Origin: Limnobaculum zhutongyuii
Lineage (GTDB): Bacteria > Pseudomonadota > Gammaproteobacteria > Enterobacterales > Enterobacteriaceae
Direction: 5' to 3'
NCBI RefSeq assembly: GCF_004295645.1
Contig: NZ_CP034752.1
Coordinates: 4,567,944 to 4,631,943 of the forward strand
Length of the DNA: 64,000 bases
The position numbers were made by a program, and so were the translations under genes. Of this stretch, positions 27,301 through 36,938 are shown in pieces. How positions within the stretch are numbered: position 1 is the first letter of the stretch; each line of letters starts with the position of its first letter. The notes beneath the pieces were generated by a model. It did no database searches, was not told where the DNA came from, and saw nothing but the letters and a program-made list of their open reading frames with translations.

Positions 27301-30300
27301 GTAAGAGCCAGACTATCGTTAATATGGTGGCAGATGCCATTGGCCAGAAACGCAGTCTGTTGATTATCTGCCAGAAGCCAGCGGCACTGGAAGTGGTGTT
27401 TAAGCGCATCATGGCGGGTGGATTGGGCGATCGCATTGTGATGGTAAAAGATGCGCAAAAAGATCGCGATACGATTATTCGCAACGTGCGTGCTCAGCTC
27501 GAGACGTTGTATAAACCGGCAGAAACCAGCGACGTTAACCCATGGGTCATGTCCAGAGAAAAGAGCGGGCGCCATCTCGATCGGCTGGAACAGGATCTGG
27601 ATAGTTACTATCAGGCTTTGTATTAATCAGATGAGCAGACGGGTATCAGTTACCGTTCACTGTTAGGTGAGCTAATGATGCTGGAGGCCTGTCAGGAGCG
27701 TCTGGATATCCCTGCACTACAACCGATATTGCAGCATTGTACTCTTGAACAAATTGAAGATATTAAACGGGCAATTATTCCCGGCATTGCGCTATGGCTG
27801 GAAGCGAATTACGAGCAAAGCCCGCTGGTGCAACTGAGTCCTTTCTTATCGAATCAGGCAACGTTGCTTGATTTCACGGGTCGCTTTGAACAGTTTTGTC
27901 AGGCAGAGCAGCAAAGAGATGTGATTCTGGCTAACCCACATCGTGCTTTTGAGGTAATGGATGAGCATCAACATCGGGAAAGTTTGGCCAATTGCCGAAC
28001 ATCACTGGCACGGCTAACTTCCGTCGAGTGGGAGAATCTGGCCCGATGGTTACCGCTGTTTTTCGCTTATAACGGCAGTATTGTGCAGGGTGAGCAGATA
28101 TTAGCTCAGCTGGAGCAATTATCCGGTCGGTTACAGCAAATAGACTCCTTTGGCAGTGACCAACTGCTGTTTGAACCGCTGGCTCATTGTGATAGCCAGC
28201 TGCTGTTACAGCTGATTGCCGCTGCAACGGCAGAAACAGAAAAACGCGGATTCCTTCAGGCACTGAATCCGTTTTACTATCTGCGTCGCGGTAAATTGCG
28301 AGCTTTTTTATTGCAACAAGGGCTACACAGTAGCCATGACACCGTGGTTCGTTTGCTGATTTCTGCTCGTTCAGAACAGCAATGGCGCGGAGTCAGAGCC
28401 GAGCTTAACCGTCTGCATCAGCGTTTGGGACTGCCGCAAGTCGGGCTGCTGGACAGTCTGGAGCTGACTAATCAGTTGGGTTCTACCCTGCGGGATTTTC
28501 GGCGCAGTGCTTCACTGTATCAGCCGCTGTCTATTTCTCCGGACGTTAACCGATTAGTACCGGCGATTATTGAACGTCAGCAAGCGGGTTTTGATGGGGA
28601 ATGCGAGGAAGTTGCTGCCGCTATTAGCCGCTGTCAGGCACGGGCTGCAAGCTTAAGCGCACTGGAAAACCTGCGGGGCTGGCTGGAAGCATCGGCAACT
28701 GACAAATTTACTTTAGCGGTTAATCAGAACCATCCTCTGACTGACGCACTTGATGCTATTACGGCTGCGTTACCGTCTCTGGCAGCTTATCAACAGTTCC
28801 GCCCTGTGGCTGCTCAACTGGATAACACTTGCTTAACGGTGCTGGGGATTTTGCGGCAGCAACAGGCGATTCTGAACGATTTCAATCAGTCGCAGCTGGA
28901 ACTGGTAGTGGCACGGGCGCTGGATCGCGAAGTGCGTTTAGTCTGGAAACAGCAGATGGAGTGGCGCTTACCCATATTGTTGCAGGAGCAAACCACCCTC
29001 AATGACAAGATTGAACAGTTGGCCAATGCGGATAGTCAGATGAGGGCGCTGAACCGACTGGAACTTACTGAAGTTATCAAAACCAACCATATTAGCCCAT
29101 TGCGGGCATGGGAAGAGATCACCCGCCTGACGGGGAAACGGGCACGGCGATTACGGGAGTTTATGGATCAGGGAACGACTCTGGGATTGATGCAACTACG
29201 TCCTGTGTGGTTGATGACGCCGGACGTTGCCAGCCAGGTATTACCGTTAAAGGCCGGGCTGTTTGATACGGTAATTTATGATGAAGCCTCGCAGATGCCG
29301 GTAGAGTATGCGTTGCCTACCCTGTTTCGCAGCCGGAATATGGTCGTCAGCGGCGATGAGAAACAGATGCCGCCATCCACCTTCTTCTCCGGCAGGGGTA
29401 TTGTCGACGACGATGATAATGAAGATGAGCTGGAGGTAGAAGATACTCAGCAGGAAGCCGCCGCAGAGAGTTGGAACTATCGACAAATTAACGATTGTCC
29501 GGACTTGCTGCATCTGGCCCGCACCGTCTTGCCGGTACAAACTCTGGAGATTCACTATCGTTCTGCCTATCGGGAACTGATTAATTTCTCCAACCATGCA
29601 TTCTATGAGAATCGCTTAAATATCCCAGTACAGCACTCTAGCAAAGTGATTGATGCCGTTAAGCCGGTCTCTTTGATGATGGTGAATGGCCTGTACCAAA
29701 ATCAGAGCAACCAGCAGGAAGCGGAACAGGTTGCCATTACGCTGGCGGAAATCTGGCAACAGCCTTACGTCCAGCGTCCTTCCGTTGGTGTGGTTACCTT
29801 TAACCAGAAGCAGGCTCAGCTTATTCAAAATGTCCTTGAGGCAAAAGCGGAGCAGGATGAAGGGTTCCGTTAGGCTTACTATGAAGAGCAGCAACGTCTG
29901 GAAGATGATGAGGATATGTCGTTCTTTGTGAAAAATGTGGAAAACGTTCAGGGAGATGAGCGGGATGTGATTATTTTCTCCACCACCTTTGGGCGTAACC
30001 GGCAGGGTACCTTCCGGCGTAATTTCGGTATTCTTGGTCAGCAGGGCGGCGAGCGGCGGTTAAACGTTGCCATTACCCGAGCCAGAAAACAGGTAATGAT
30101 CATGTCTTCCATGCCAATTGAAGAGATTTCAGATCTGCTCTCTACTCGTCGCCAGCCTGATATTCCTCGCGATTTTCTGCAAGGCTATCTGGAATACGCC
30201 CGTAGCCTGTCGGCGAGTGAATTTGCCAGTAGTCAGACGCTACTAACACGAATGCATCGGACAGAATTAGCCAGCAGAGCGCAGACCGGGCAACATGATG

Positions 30301-30668
30301 GCTTTATTGCGTCGGTTGTGGAGTATATTCACTCTCAGGGGTGGCTGATTGCGGAGTCCCGTCAGGAAGGCGCTTTTTACTTTGACTGTATTATTGAAGA
30401 TCCGCAAACGGGACGCTATCTGTTAGGAATTGAGTGCGATATGCCTCGTCATGGCCTGTTGCAACATGCCCGAGCTCGTGAGTTATGGCGTCCGTCAGTA
30501 CTGAAGCGGGTTGCACCATTCCGCCATCGTATCTCAATACAGAATTGGTATAACAATGGCCCGCAGGAAAAGACTCGGTTAAAACAGGCCATTTTGCAGG
30601 CAATCAATGCGCAACAGCCTGAGGCTGTCATCACTACCTCTCAAAACATAAGCGAGGAAAATCCATGA
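24357..30668 (+). pseudogene. Zinc ribbon / degenerate kinase / SF1 helicase / nuclease protein, interrupted by two in-frame stops
   Basis: One 2,104-codon frame broken by TAA at 27624-27626 and TAG at 29871-29873, with coding sequence resuming in the same frame each time. Domains in order: two zinc ribbons (Cys5/8/19/28; Cys70, His74, Cys83/86); a protein-kinase-like domain with HRDLRPGN (233-240), EFG instead of DFG, an APE motif and DWWSLG, so probably a pseudokinase; an SF1 Upf1-like helicase with Walker A GPPGTGKS (977-984), DEAS (about 1642), GDEKQMPP and VAITRARK (about 1904); and a C-terminal endonuclease-like domain around GIECD (about 2024), recalling the MTES_1575 family. The stops split Walker A, Walker B and motif VI onto three fragments. 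An AGGTGA lies before an ATG at 27675, so the middle piece could be restarted. Confidence 0.82.
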
Positions 30669-32032
30669 GTTCATCAGTACATATTATTCGAGCCAGAAGT
30701 GAAGATATTGCAGAATATCGCCGTTCTATGGCCTGTCTGAGCGCGCTGATGAAGCAATGGGAGGCGGTTAACCGACAATCCAGTGATGTGGATGTACTGA
30801 AGATTGAACAAATACGTCAGCGCTTTCAGGAAATGAAGCAATATCAAAAGGATATTCGCCAGTATAGCGCAGATGCATTTGCCCATTTAACCGGGCAGAT
30901 CCCCGGCATGATTGAGTTTGTGGGTCAGGATATTGAACAGATGCAGGAAGCGCTGATTGAACAACATACCGTACAACGCCAGCATCAGCGTGCGCAGCAG
31001 GAAAATGCGGCAATGTTGTTGAACCTCCTGCAGCAACGAATGCCGGAACAGCAAACGTTATTACAGCAGCTTGCTGAAGTGACAAAAGGCGAGCAAACCA
31101 GCAGCGCAGAAAAAGTATTAAGTCAGGCGGTATTGATGATGAGCCAGCAACCCGCCCGCCTGACGGAAGCCCAGCGGACGATGGATCAGCGTTTGAAAGA
31201 GTCAGCCCCTGAGGAGCAGCTGGCGATATCTCAACAGGATGACCATCACACCCGTCAAGCTTTACAGCGCATTGACCGGCATATTGCCGAACTGGCGGTA
31301 CTGGACCCTCAGCAGGAGATTGCCTCCTTTATTCACCGTGCTGCAGAACTGGATCGGCTGACGCAAGATCCGAACTGGAACCTGTTAACGGATTCATTGA
31401 TTCTGGATTTGGCTCAGGCGACCCGCCATGCCAGAACGCTGGCAGAAAAAACACAGCAGCTCGGTTTACTGATTGCCGGGCTTGAGAGCTATCACTCTTC
31501 CGAAATATCAGCACTGATTGAGAAGCTGAATCTGGTACTTACTTGCCGCGAGCTACAGCCACTGATTGAAGCTATTGCTACCGCTCAGGCTGCCACAGAA
31601 CAACAGCAGCAGAATATTGCCGCGTTAGCCAGACGCGAAGCGATTCTTGATGGGCTGGCAAAATTGGGATATGAAGTTCGTGAGAGCGATGCGGAAGTAT
31701 GGCTGGATGATGGCAAAGTCGTGATTCGCAAATCAGCGACGCCGGGCTATGGCCTGGAATTAGCGGGTGCTAAAGGAAGCGAACGTTTTCAGGTTCGGGC
31801 GGTGGCGTTTTCAGAACAGCGGGATACCCAACGTGATGCCGACATTGAGTCAATCTGGTGTGGTGAACACCAGCAGCTTCAGCAGATACTGGCAGAAACT
31901 GGCGATACTTTAACTGTAGAACGCGCTATGGCGGCGGGGGCTTCACCCCTTAAAGTTGCCCGACCGGCAGATGCCCCTGCGGAACAGGCTGATTACCATC
32001 ATCGTGGCGAGGGGAGCCGTAGTCTTGACTAA
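30665..32032 (+). CDS. Helical coiled-coil-rich protein of the four-gene unit, unknown function
   Basis: 455 residues, start overlapping the helicase stop (ATGA), so its translation is coupled to the end of the helicase frame. Residues ~20-330 are Gln/Glu/Ala-rich amphipathic helix with probable coiled coils; residues ~335-420 are a compact alpha/beta tail (LGYEVRESDAEVWLDD, then VVIRKSATPGYGLEL). No transmembrane segment, metal site or nuclease motif was seen. I do not recognise the family. Linkage suggests a structural or regulatory partner of the helicase/AAA+ proteins. Confidence 0.75.
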   Translation: MSSSVHIIRARSEDIAEYRRSMACLSALMKQWEAVNRQSSDVDVLKIEQIRQRFQEMKQYQKDIRQYSADAFAHLTGQIPGMIEFVGQDIEQMQEALIEQHTVQRQHQRAQQENAAMLLNLLQQRMPEQQTLLQQLAEVTKGEQTSSAEKVLSQAVLMMSQQPARLTEAQRTMDQRLKESAPEEQLAISQQDDHHTRQALQRIDRHIAELAVLDPQQEIASFIHRAAELDRLTQDPNWNLLTDSLILDLAQATRHARTLAEKTQQLGLLIAGLESYHSSEISALIEKLNLVLTCRELQPLIEAIATAQAATEQQQQNIAALARREAILDGLAKLGYEVRESDAEVWLDDGKVVIRKSATPGYGLELAGAKGSERFQVRAVAFSEQRDTQRDADIESIWCGEHQQLQQILAETGDTLTVERAMAAGASPLKVARPADAPAEQADYHHRGEGSRSLD

Positions 32033-32245
32033 GGTGGGTTGTTATACTGAGTAGCGGAGATGGATGACAAACTTTAATAAATCAGCGCCTGCGAATATTC
32101 CGACCGTAAAAACACTGTGCTTATATCGGCACCGATAGCGGTCGGTAAACTGTCTGTACTCAACTGAACAAATCAGACTTTGTCATCATATAATGAGCAA
32201 CTTGTATTTCAGCCACTAAATTAACAGACCAGGGAGCAGATCGAG

Positions 32246-32812
32246 ATGGAATTACTGATTACGATTGTGGTTATCATTTTTGTTGTACTGGCGCTGGGTG
32301 GCTGGGCAATAAGTATTTATAACCGTTTAGTGGCGCTGCGTAATAATATTGATGCGTCTTTTGCCAATATTGATGTGATTTTAAAGCAGCGTGCAGACCA
32401 AATCCCCGCCTTGATTCAGGTGGTCTCTAAAGCCATGTCCCATGAGCAAGAGACCTTTACCAGCTTAAGTGAAGCCAGAGCGGCTTATCTGAATGCAGGT
32501 TCAATAAAAGATAAGGTGGATGCGGCCAATCAGATGGAAACAGCTTTAAAATCGGTGATTGCCATTTCAGAAAATTATCCAACACTTATTTCTGGTGAAA
32601 CCTTTATTGAGTTGCAAAAATCGGTTAGTGAAGTTGAGGATAAAATTGCTCATCGCCGCGAATTCTTTAATGATGCCGTCAATCTCTATAATATTGGTAT
32701 TGCACTGTTTCCTGATGTGTTGTGTGCCAAAGCGATGGGCTACCAACGGATGTCGATGCTAAAAATCAATGCTGAAGAGACCGCTTATGATGGCGTTAAA
32801 TTTAACAGCTAA
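32246..32812 (+). CDS. LemA family membrane protein (first of three)
   Basis: 188 residues. One N-terminal transmembrane helix (about 3-25) followed by the LemA helical domain: YNRLVALRNNIDASFANIDV, LKQRADQIPALI, ENYP, and a C-terminal RREFFNDAVNLYNI. LemA proteins are membrane-anchored helical-bundle proteins of poorly defined function. It is 213 bases from the four-gene unit and has its own terminator, so it may be a separate transcript. Confidence 0.9.
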   Translation: MELLITIVVIIFVVLALGGWAISIYNRLVALRNNIDASFANIDVILKQRADQIPALIQVVSKAMSHEQETFTSLSEARAAYLNAGSIKDKVDAANQMETALKSVIAISENYPTLISGETFIELQKSVSEVEDKIAHRREFFNDAVNLYNIGIALFPDVLCAKAMGYQRMSMLKINAEETAYDGVKFNS

Positions 32813-32833
32813 CCATTCCTGCCATTATTAATC

Positions 32834-32860
32834 TTTGGGGATAATTGTCCCCAAATATTT
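32834..32860 (+). terminator. Terminator after the first LemA gene
   Basis: 8-base perfect stem (32834-32841 with 32848-32855) with a 6-base loop and a T-rich tail, 22 bases after the stop. Confidence 0.75.
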
Positions 32861-33097
32861 ACCTGCATTGCTAATATATAGTCCTCTAATATATTTATTA
32901 ATTAGTTATTATATTTGTTTTTATTTTTATAATTAATTTAATACTCTAAAAACACGATTATAATAACCTTTATTTATTATTTAAATTAAATATAAATAAT
33001 TGAGCTAATAAATAAGCTATTTGTGCTTAAAGAGTTGTTAGTGGCGTATGGTAATCGTATATTCGTTTTTCAGGATGTGAAATTTTGGAGAAACGGC

Positions 33098-33817
33098 ATG
33101 ATCGTATCACGTCGCCTGCATGGCTATCATGTGCACTCCAGACAACCTGATGATAGGTATTTATCTGTTTTTGATGATTTTATGCATGGAAAGATATCTA
33201 TTATTAAGGTGATGAGGAGTAATTATAAAACTAAGGTTTGGTTAATTGACACCGACTGGGGAAAATTTGTACTTAAAATATTTGTTCCTAAACAAAAAAA
33301 ATTAGAACGCGTTATAAAGTCTATTTTCAAACGTAATTACTACGTTCAGTTAATTCGCCAAATAAATAGGGTTCGTAAACGCGGCTTGAACGCGCCAAAT
33401 GATTTCTATTTGCTGGCAACGAAAAAAACCTTCAATTATGTCAGCACCTATATCATGCTGGTTGAGTATATTGAGGGAACTGAACTGTGGAACATGCCAG
33501 AGATTACTGATGAGCTTAAGCAGGATGCAAAACAATTAATAGATGAGCTACATCAGCACGATATGATTTCGGGTGATACCAATGGTGGTAATTTTTTTGT
33601 TACCGACCAAGGGCTAAGAATTATTGATTTATCAGGGAAGAACTGCAACTTTATTCGTCGGGCAGAAGATCGCATCGATTTAGAGAAGCGGCTGGGTATT
33701 CAAAATACCCAGAAAGATTTGGGCTACTATATTGTTACCTGGCGCACAAATATTCGAGCTTATCTGAAAGAGTTCCGGATGCGGTTAAAATCGCGAGCTG
33801 ATAGCATTTCACACTAA
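33098..33817 (+). CDS. waaY: Lipopolysaccharide core heptose(II) kinase
   Basis: 239 residues from the ATG at 33098, chosen for the GGAG about 7 bases upstream; the frame is open to a GTG at 33023. It matches WaaY/RfaY throughout: KVWLIDTDWGKFVLK (ATP site Lys), ANDFYLLA-like middle, HQHDMISGDTNGGNF (catalytic-loop Asp) and LRIIDLSGK (metal Asp). It phosphorylates heptose II of the inner LPS core. It is not inside a waa core cluster here. A very AT-rich 285-base leader precedes it. Confidence 0.88.
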   Translation: MIVSRRLHGYHVHSRQPDDRYLSVFDDFMHGKISIIKVMRSNYKTKVWLIDTDWGKFVLKIFVPKQKKLERVIKSIFKRNYYVQLIRQINRVRKRGLNAPNDFYLLATKKTFNYVSTYIMLVEYIEGTELWNMPEITDELKQDAKQLIDELHQHDMISGDTNGGNFFVTDQGLRIIDLSGKNCNFIRRAEDRIDLEKRLGIQNTQKDLGYYIVTWRTNIRAYLKEFRMRLKSRADSISH

Positions 33818-33820
33818 TCG

Positions 33821-33853
33821 AAGTCGTCAGTTATTAATATAGCTGACGACTTC
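33821..33853. terminator. Bidirectional terminator between waaY and the Sel1-like gene
   Basis: A 10-base inverted repeat (AAGTCGTCAG with CTGACGACTT, 12-base loop) lying between convergent genes and including the stop codon of the minus-strand gene. Confidence 0.75.
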
Positions 33854-34570
33854 TTCCATCAAATACTGATGTTCTCCCTCATTCCATAACCTGACTCGCT
33901 GACGAATGTCGTCTCGCTGAGAGGCGGTTAGTTGATAACGATGGATGTTTTCCTGTATCTGATTTTTTCGTTCGGCATAATGTTGCAACAGTGTCTGCTG
34001 CTGCGGTTCATCATTACTGTCATCGCTCTGTTGCTGTAAAAATACAGCGCTCAGCGTTAAGAAAACGCACTGTAGTATCGCCAGGTATTCTGTCTGTTGT
34101 GAGTTTTTCGCCCTATCCGGAGAGAACATGTCGGCCAGATCTTCCGCAGCTTCTACGCTGTCAAACTGTAGAGCATAGAAGTAGTGCATTAACATCGGGG
34201 CGGTATGGCGCCGGCTATGGGATATCCGCGCCAGTGAGAGGTGACAGAATGCTAACTGATGAAGGTTAGTCTCAATATTTTCACTTTGGCTGTAACGCTC
34301 CACTAATTGTTCAAATATTGTGGCGGCTTTATTCAGATCTTGTTCAACGGTGTTACCTGATAAATACAGCTGCGCCTGTACCAGATAAGCTGGCAGGTAA
34401 TCCCTCGCCAAGAGTTTATTCAGCCAGTACCAAAGTTGCTGTGGTTGTGGCTGTTCTGTCAGATAGAAGTCGGTAAGTACCAGCATACAGGCCGGTTCGT
34501 CAGTCTGTTCCGCTATCTTTATCAGGTGCTGTTCTTTGGTTTCGGAAGAATGTAGTGATTTTTCTATCAT
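33827..34570 (-). CDS. Sel1/TPR-like repeat protein, unknown function
   Basis: 247 residues, helical, cytoplasmic (no signal or membrane segment). Residues ~45-110 show a Sel1/TPR-like pattern (WYWLNKLLARDYLPAYLVQA, then AATIFEQLVERY). The rest is Gln-rich helix. It is convergent with waaY and divergent from mviM. No catalytic motif. Likely a scaffold or interaction protein; function unknown. Confidence 0.7.
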   Translation of the reverse strand: MIEKSLHSSETKEQHLIKIAEQTDEPACMLVLTDFYLTEQPQPQQLWYWLNKLLARDYLPAYLVQAQLYLSGNTVEQDLNKAATIFEQLVERYSQSENIETNLHQLAFCHLSLARISHSRRHTAPMLMHYFYALQFDSVEAAEDLADMFSPDRAKNSQQTEYLAILQCVFLTLSAVFLQQQSDDSNDEPQQQTLLQHYAERKNQIQENIHRYQLTASQRDDIRQRVRLWNEGEHQYLMEEVVSYINN

Positions 34571-34684
34571 TTTAAATGGCGGAATCTTTTTATAATCAAT
34601 GTGACGACAGGAATTGATGAGGGAACCTTACCTGCTTCGTATAAACTAAATCATATCAGAAACTTTTTATTCTCTGGAGAGATG

Positions 34685-35605
34685 ATGTCTCAATTACGCA
34701 TTGGTATTGCCGGGTTGGGGGGTATTGCTCAAAAAGCCTATTTACCGATCCTGAGTCGGGCTGAAAATTGGGCTCTGACTGGGGCTTTTTCGCCAAATCA
34801 GCAAAAGGCCAGAGTGATTTGCGATAGCTACCGTATTCCTTGCTTTTCCAGCCTGTCTGAACTGACTCACCATTGCGATGCGGTTTTTGTTCACAGCAGT
34901 ACCGCCAGCCACTTTCAGGTTGTTAGTGAATTACTAAAGCTGGGAGTTCATGTCTATGTGGATAAGCCGCTGGCGGAAACGCTGGAACAATCGGAGCAGT
35001 TAATTGAACTGGCTCACCAGCAGCGAAAAATGTTGATGGTGGGATTTAATCGACACTTTGCTCCGTTGTATCAGCAGCTTAAACAGAACATGGCTCAGGC
35101 TTCTTCTTTGCGTATGGATAAGCATCGTACCAATAGCGTAGGGCCAAACGATGTGCGCTTTACCATGCTGGATGATTACCTGCATGTTGTAGATACCGCT
35201 CTTTGGCTGGCTGGTCAGGGGGCTAAACTAATGAGCGAACAGCTGTTGAATAATCAGCAAAAACAGATGCTGTATGCTGAGCATCATTTTCGCTGTGGCA
35301 ATACGATTGTTACCACCAGTATGCACCGACAGGCAGGCAGTCAGCGAGAAAGCATACAGGCGGTCACCTCAGGGGCTATTTTTCAGGTTGATGATATGCG
35401 CCGCTGGCAGAGTGAAAGTGCGCAGGGAATCGTTGAATTACCGACACCCGGCTGGCTGACCACACTCGAACAGCGCGGCTTTGACGGGGCGATTCGCCAT
35501 TTTGTTGAAGCGGTGAGCAATCAGACTCAACCAGAAACCTCTGGAGAACAAGCAATTTATGCGCAGCGGATTGTAGAGCAACTTCTGCAGAGCCGCAGTG
35601 AGTAA
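34685..35605 (+). CDS. mviM: Gfo/Idh/MocA family oxidoreductase MviM/YceM
   Basis: 306 residues from the ATG at 34685, five bases after GGAG at 34676-34679; an ATG one codon earlier is possible. Very similar to E. coli YceM/MviM over its whole length: the Rossmann motif GIAGLGGIAQKAYLP, VHSSTASHF, VDKPLAE (catalytic Lys), MVGFNRHFAPLY and LDDYLHVVDTALWL. NAD(P)-dependent sugar-type dehydrogenase fold with unknown physiological substrate. Confidence 0.9.
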   Translation: MSQLRIGIAGLGGIAQKAYLPILSRAENWALTGAFSPNQQKARVICDSYRIPCFSSLSELTHHCDAVFVHSSTASHFQVVSELLKLGVHVYVDKPLAETLEQSEQLIELAHQQRKMLMVGFNRHFAPLYQQLKQNMAQASSLRMDKHRTNSVGPNDVRFTMLDDYLHVVDTALWLAGQGAKLMSEQLLNNQQKQMLYAEHHFRCGNTIVTTSMHRQAGSQRESIQAVTSGAIFQVDDMRRWQSESAQGIVELPTPGWLTTLEQRGFDGAIRHFVEAVSNQTQPETSGEQAIYAQRIVEQLLQSRSE

Positions 35606-35671
35606 CCTAAAATAGAATTATGTTCCGGGATGAATTACCCGGCTTAACGCCCTACCAGCGAGGATAGGACT

Positions 35672-36832
35672 ATGCAGCGTTCTTTAGACCGAGTTATTGA
35701 GGAAGCCATTCAACCAGAAGCGGGCCTGACGCCAACTATTGTTGGTACAGGGGTATTAGTTTCGCAATGTGGAAAACGGTTATATCAACGAGCTGCCGGA
35801 TATGCTGATCGGGAAAACCAGATCCCGATGATGTTGGATACGCCGTTTCGCTTGTCATCTGTCACTAAACCTTTTGTAACGGCAGCGGCGGGCGTACTGT
35901 TGGAACAGGGGCTAATCGGGCTGGATGACTCTATTACTAAATGGTTGCCTGATTTTATGCCATCTCTACCGGACGGTAGCCAGCCCAATATTACTATTGC
36001 CCATCTGCTCTCTCACTCTGCCGGATTAAATTATGGTTTTTCTGAACAGCCGGATGGCCCCTATCACCAGTTAGGGGTTTCAGATGGACTGGATATTTCC
36101 GGATTGACGCTGGAGGAGAATCTCCGGCGCATAGCTAGTGCACCGTTGCTGTATCCGCCGGGAACCTCAATGCAATATTCGGTGGCAACAGATGTTTTAG
36201 GCGCAGTGATTGCTCAGGTATGTGCGACTAATCTGGCCGATGCTATCCATCAACTGGTTACAGCACCTCTGGGAATCACCGACAGCGGGTTTAGCATTTC
36301 TCAACCAGAACGGCTTGCTGTGCCTTATGTTAATAGCTCACCCGAACCAAGAAAGATGGAAGCAGATGAATGGCTGGTTGATCCTGAAGCCGGGATTGCT
36401 GGCGGTATCCATTTCTCTCCCGGCAGAGCGTTGAAGGCTGATGAGTTTTTCTCTGGCGGTGCAGGTATGCAGGGCACTGCTGAAGATGTTGAACGGCTAT
36501 TACAGGTGTTCCGAACCGGAGGTCATCCTCTGTTTGGTAAGCAAACCCTAAACCAGCTGTTAACCGATCGGGCCGGGGATTTGGAGTTTAATCCGGGTTG
36601 GGGTTTTGCTTCCAGCTGGCAGGTATTAAGAGACCCGCTATTGGCTAACTCTCCGCAATCACCGGGTACGATTGGCTGGGGAGGCGTATACGGCCATAGC
36701 TGGTTTATCGATTTTGAACAGGATCTCAGCGTCGTGGTGATGACCAATACGGCTCCGGAAGGATTATTTGGCGAGTTTATTGAGGACATTCGCGACACGG
36801 TTTATATGGCGCTGTTAGCCAAGGCATCATGA
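35672..36832 (+). CDS. Serine hydrolase of the beta-lactamase / EstB esterase family
   Basis: 386 residues, no signal peptide visible, so probably cytoplasmic. The SxxK motif is SVTK in RLSSVTKPF (catalytic Ser and Lys), followed by a YSVATDVLG segment at the place of the YxN motif and WGGVYGHSWFID near the C-terminus at the place of KTG. This layout is typical of class C-like esterases (EstB) rather than true beta-lactamases. Starts 66 bases after mviM. Confidence 0.85.
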   Translation: MQRSLDRVIEEAIQPEAGLTPTIVGTGVLVSQCGKRLYQRAAGYADRENQIPMMLDTPFRLSSVTKPFVTAAAGVLLEQGLIGLDDSITKWLPDFMPSLPDGSQPNITIAHLLSHSAGLNYGFSEQPDGPYHQLGVSDGLDISGLTLEENLRRIASAPLLYPPGTSMQYSVATDVLGAVIAQVCATNLADAIHQLVTAPLGITDSGFSISQPERLAVPYVNSSPEPRKMEADEWLVDPEAGIAGGIHFSPGRALKADEFFSGGAGMQGTAEDVERLLQVFRTGGHPLFGKQTLNQLLTDRAGDLEFNPGWGFASSWQVLRDPLLANSPQSPGTIGWGGVYGHSWFIDFEQDLSVVVMTNTAPEGLFGEFIEDIRDTVYMALLAKAS

Positions 36833-36938
36833 TATAAGTAGCCGCTATTGGATTTAGTTGTTGATGATAAGGCGTGGTGAAAAATAGGTTATGATAGCCA
36901 GGATATTGGCCTATATGACAAGGATGTAACCATCCAAT

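Noticed and set aside
7234..30668. A variant genetic code reading TAA/TAG as Gln
   Set aside because: Most genes here end normally with TAA or TAG (for example rpmH, mnmE and rnpA-type genes), and their neighbours would be fused if these were read as sense.
33023..33097. Longer waaY start at a GTG
   Set aside because: The ATG at 33098 has a good GGAG ribosome binding site and gives the usual family length.
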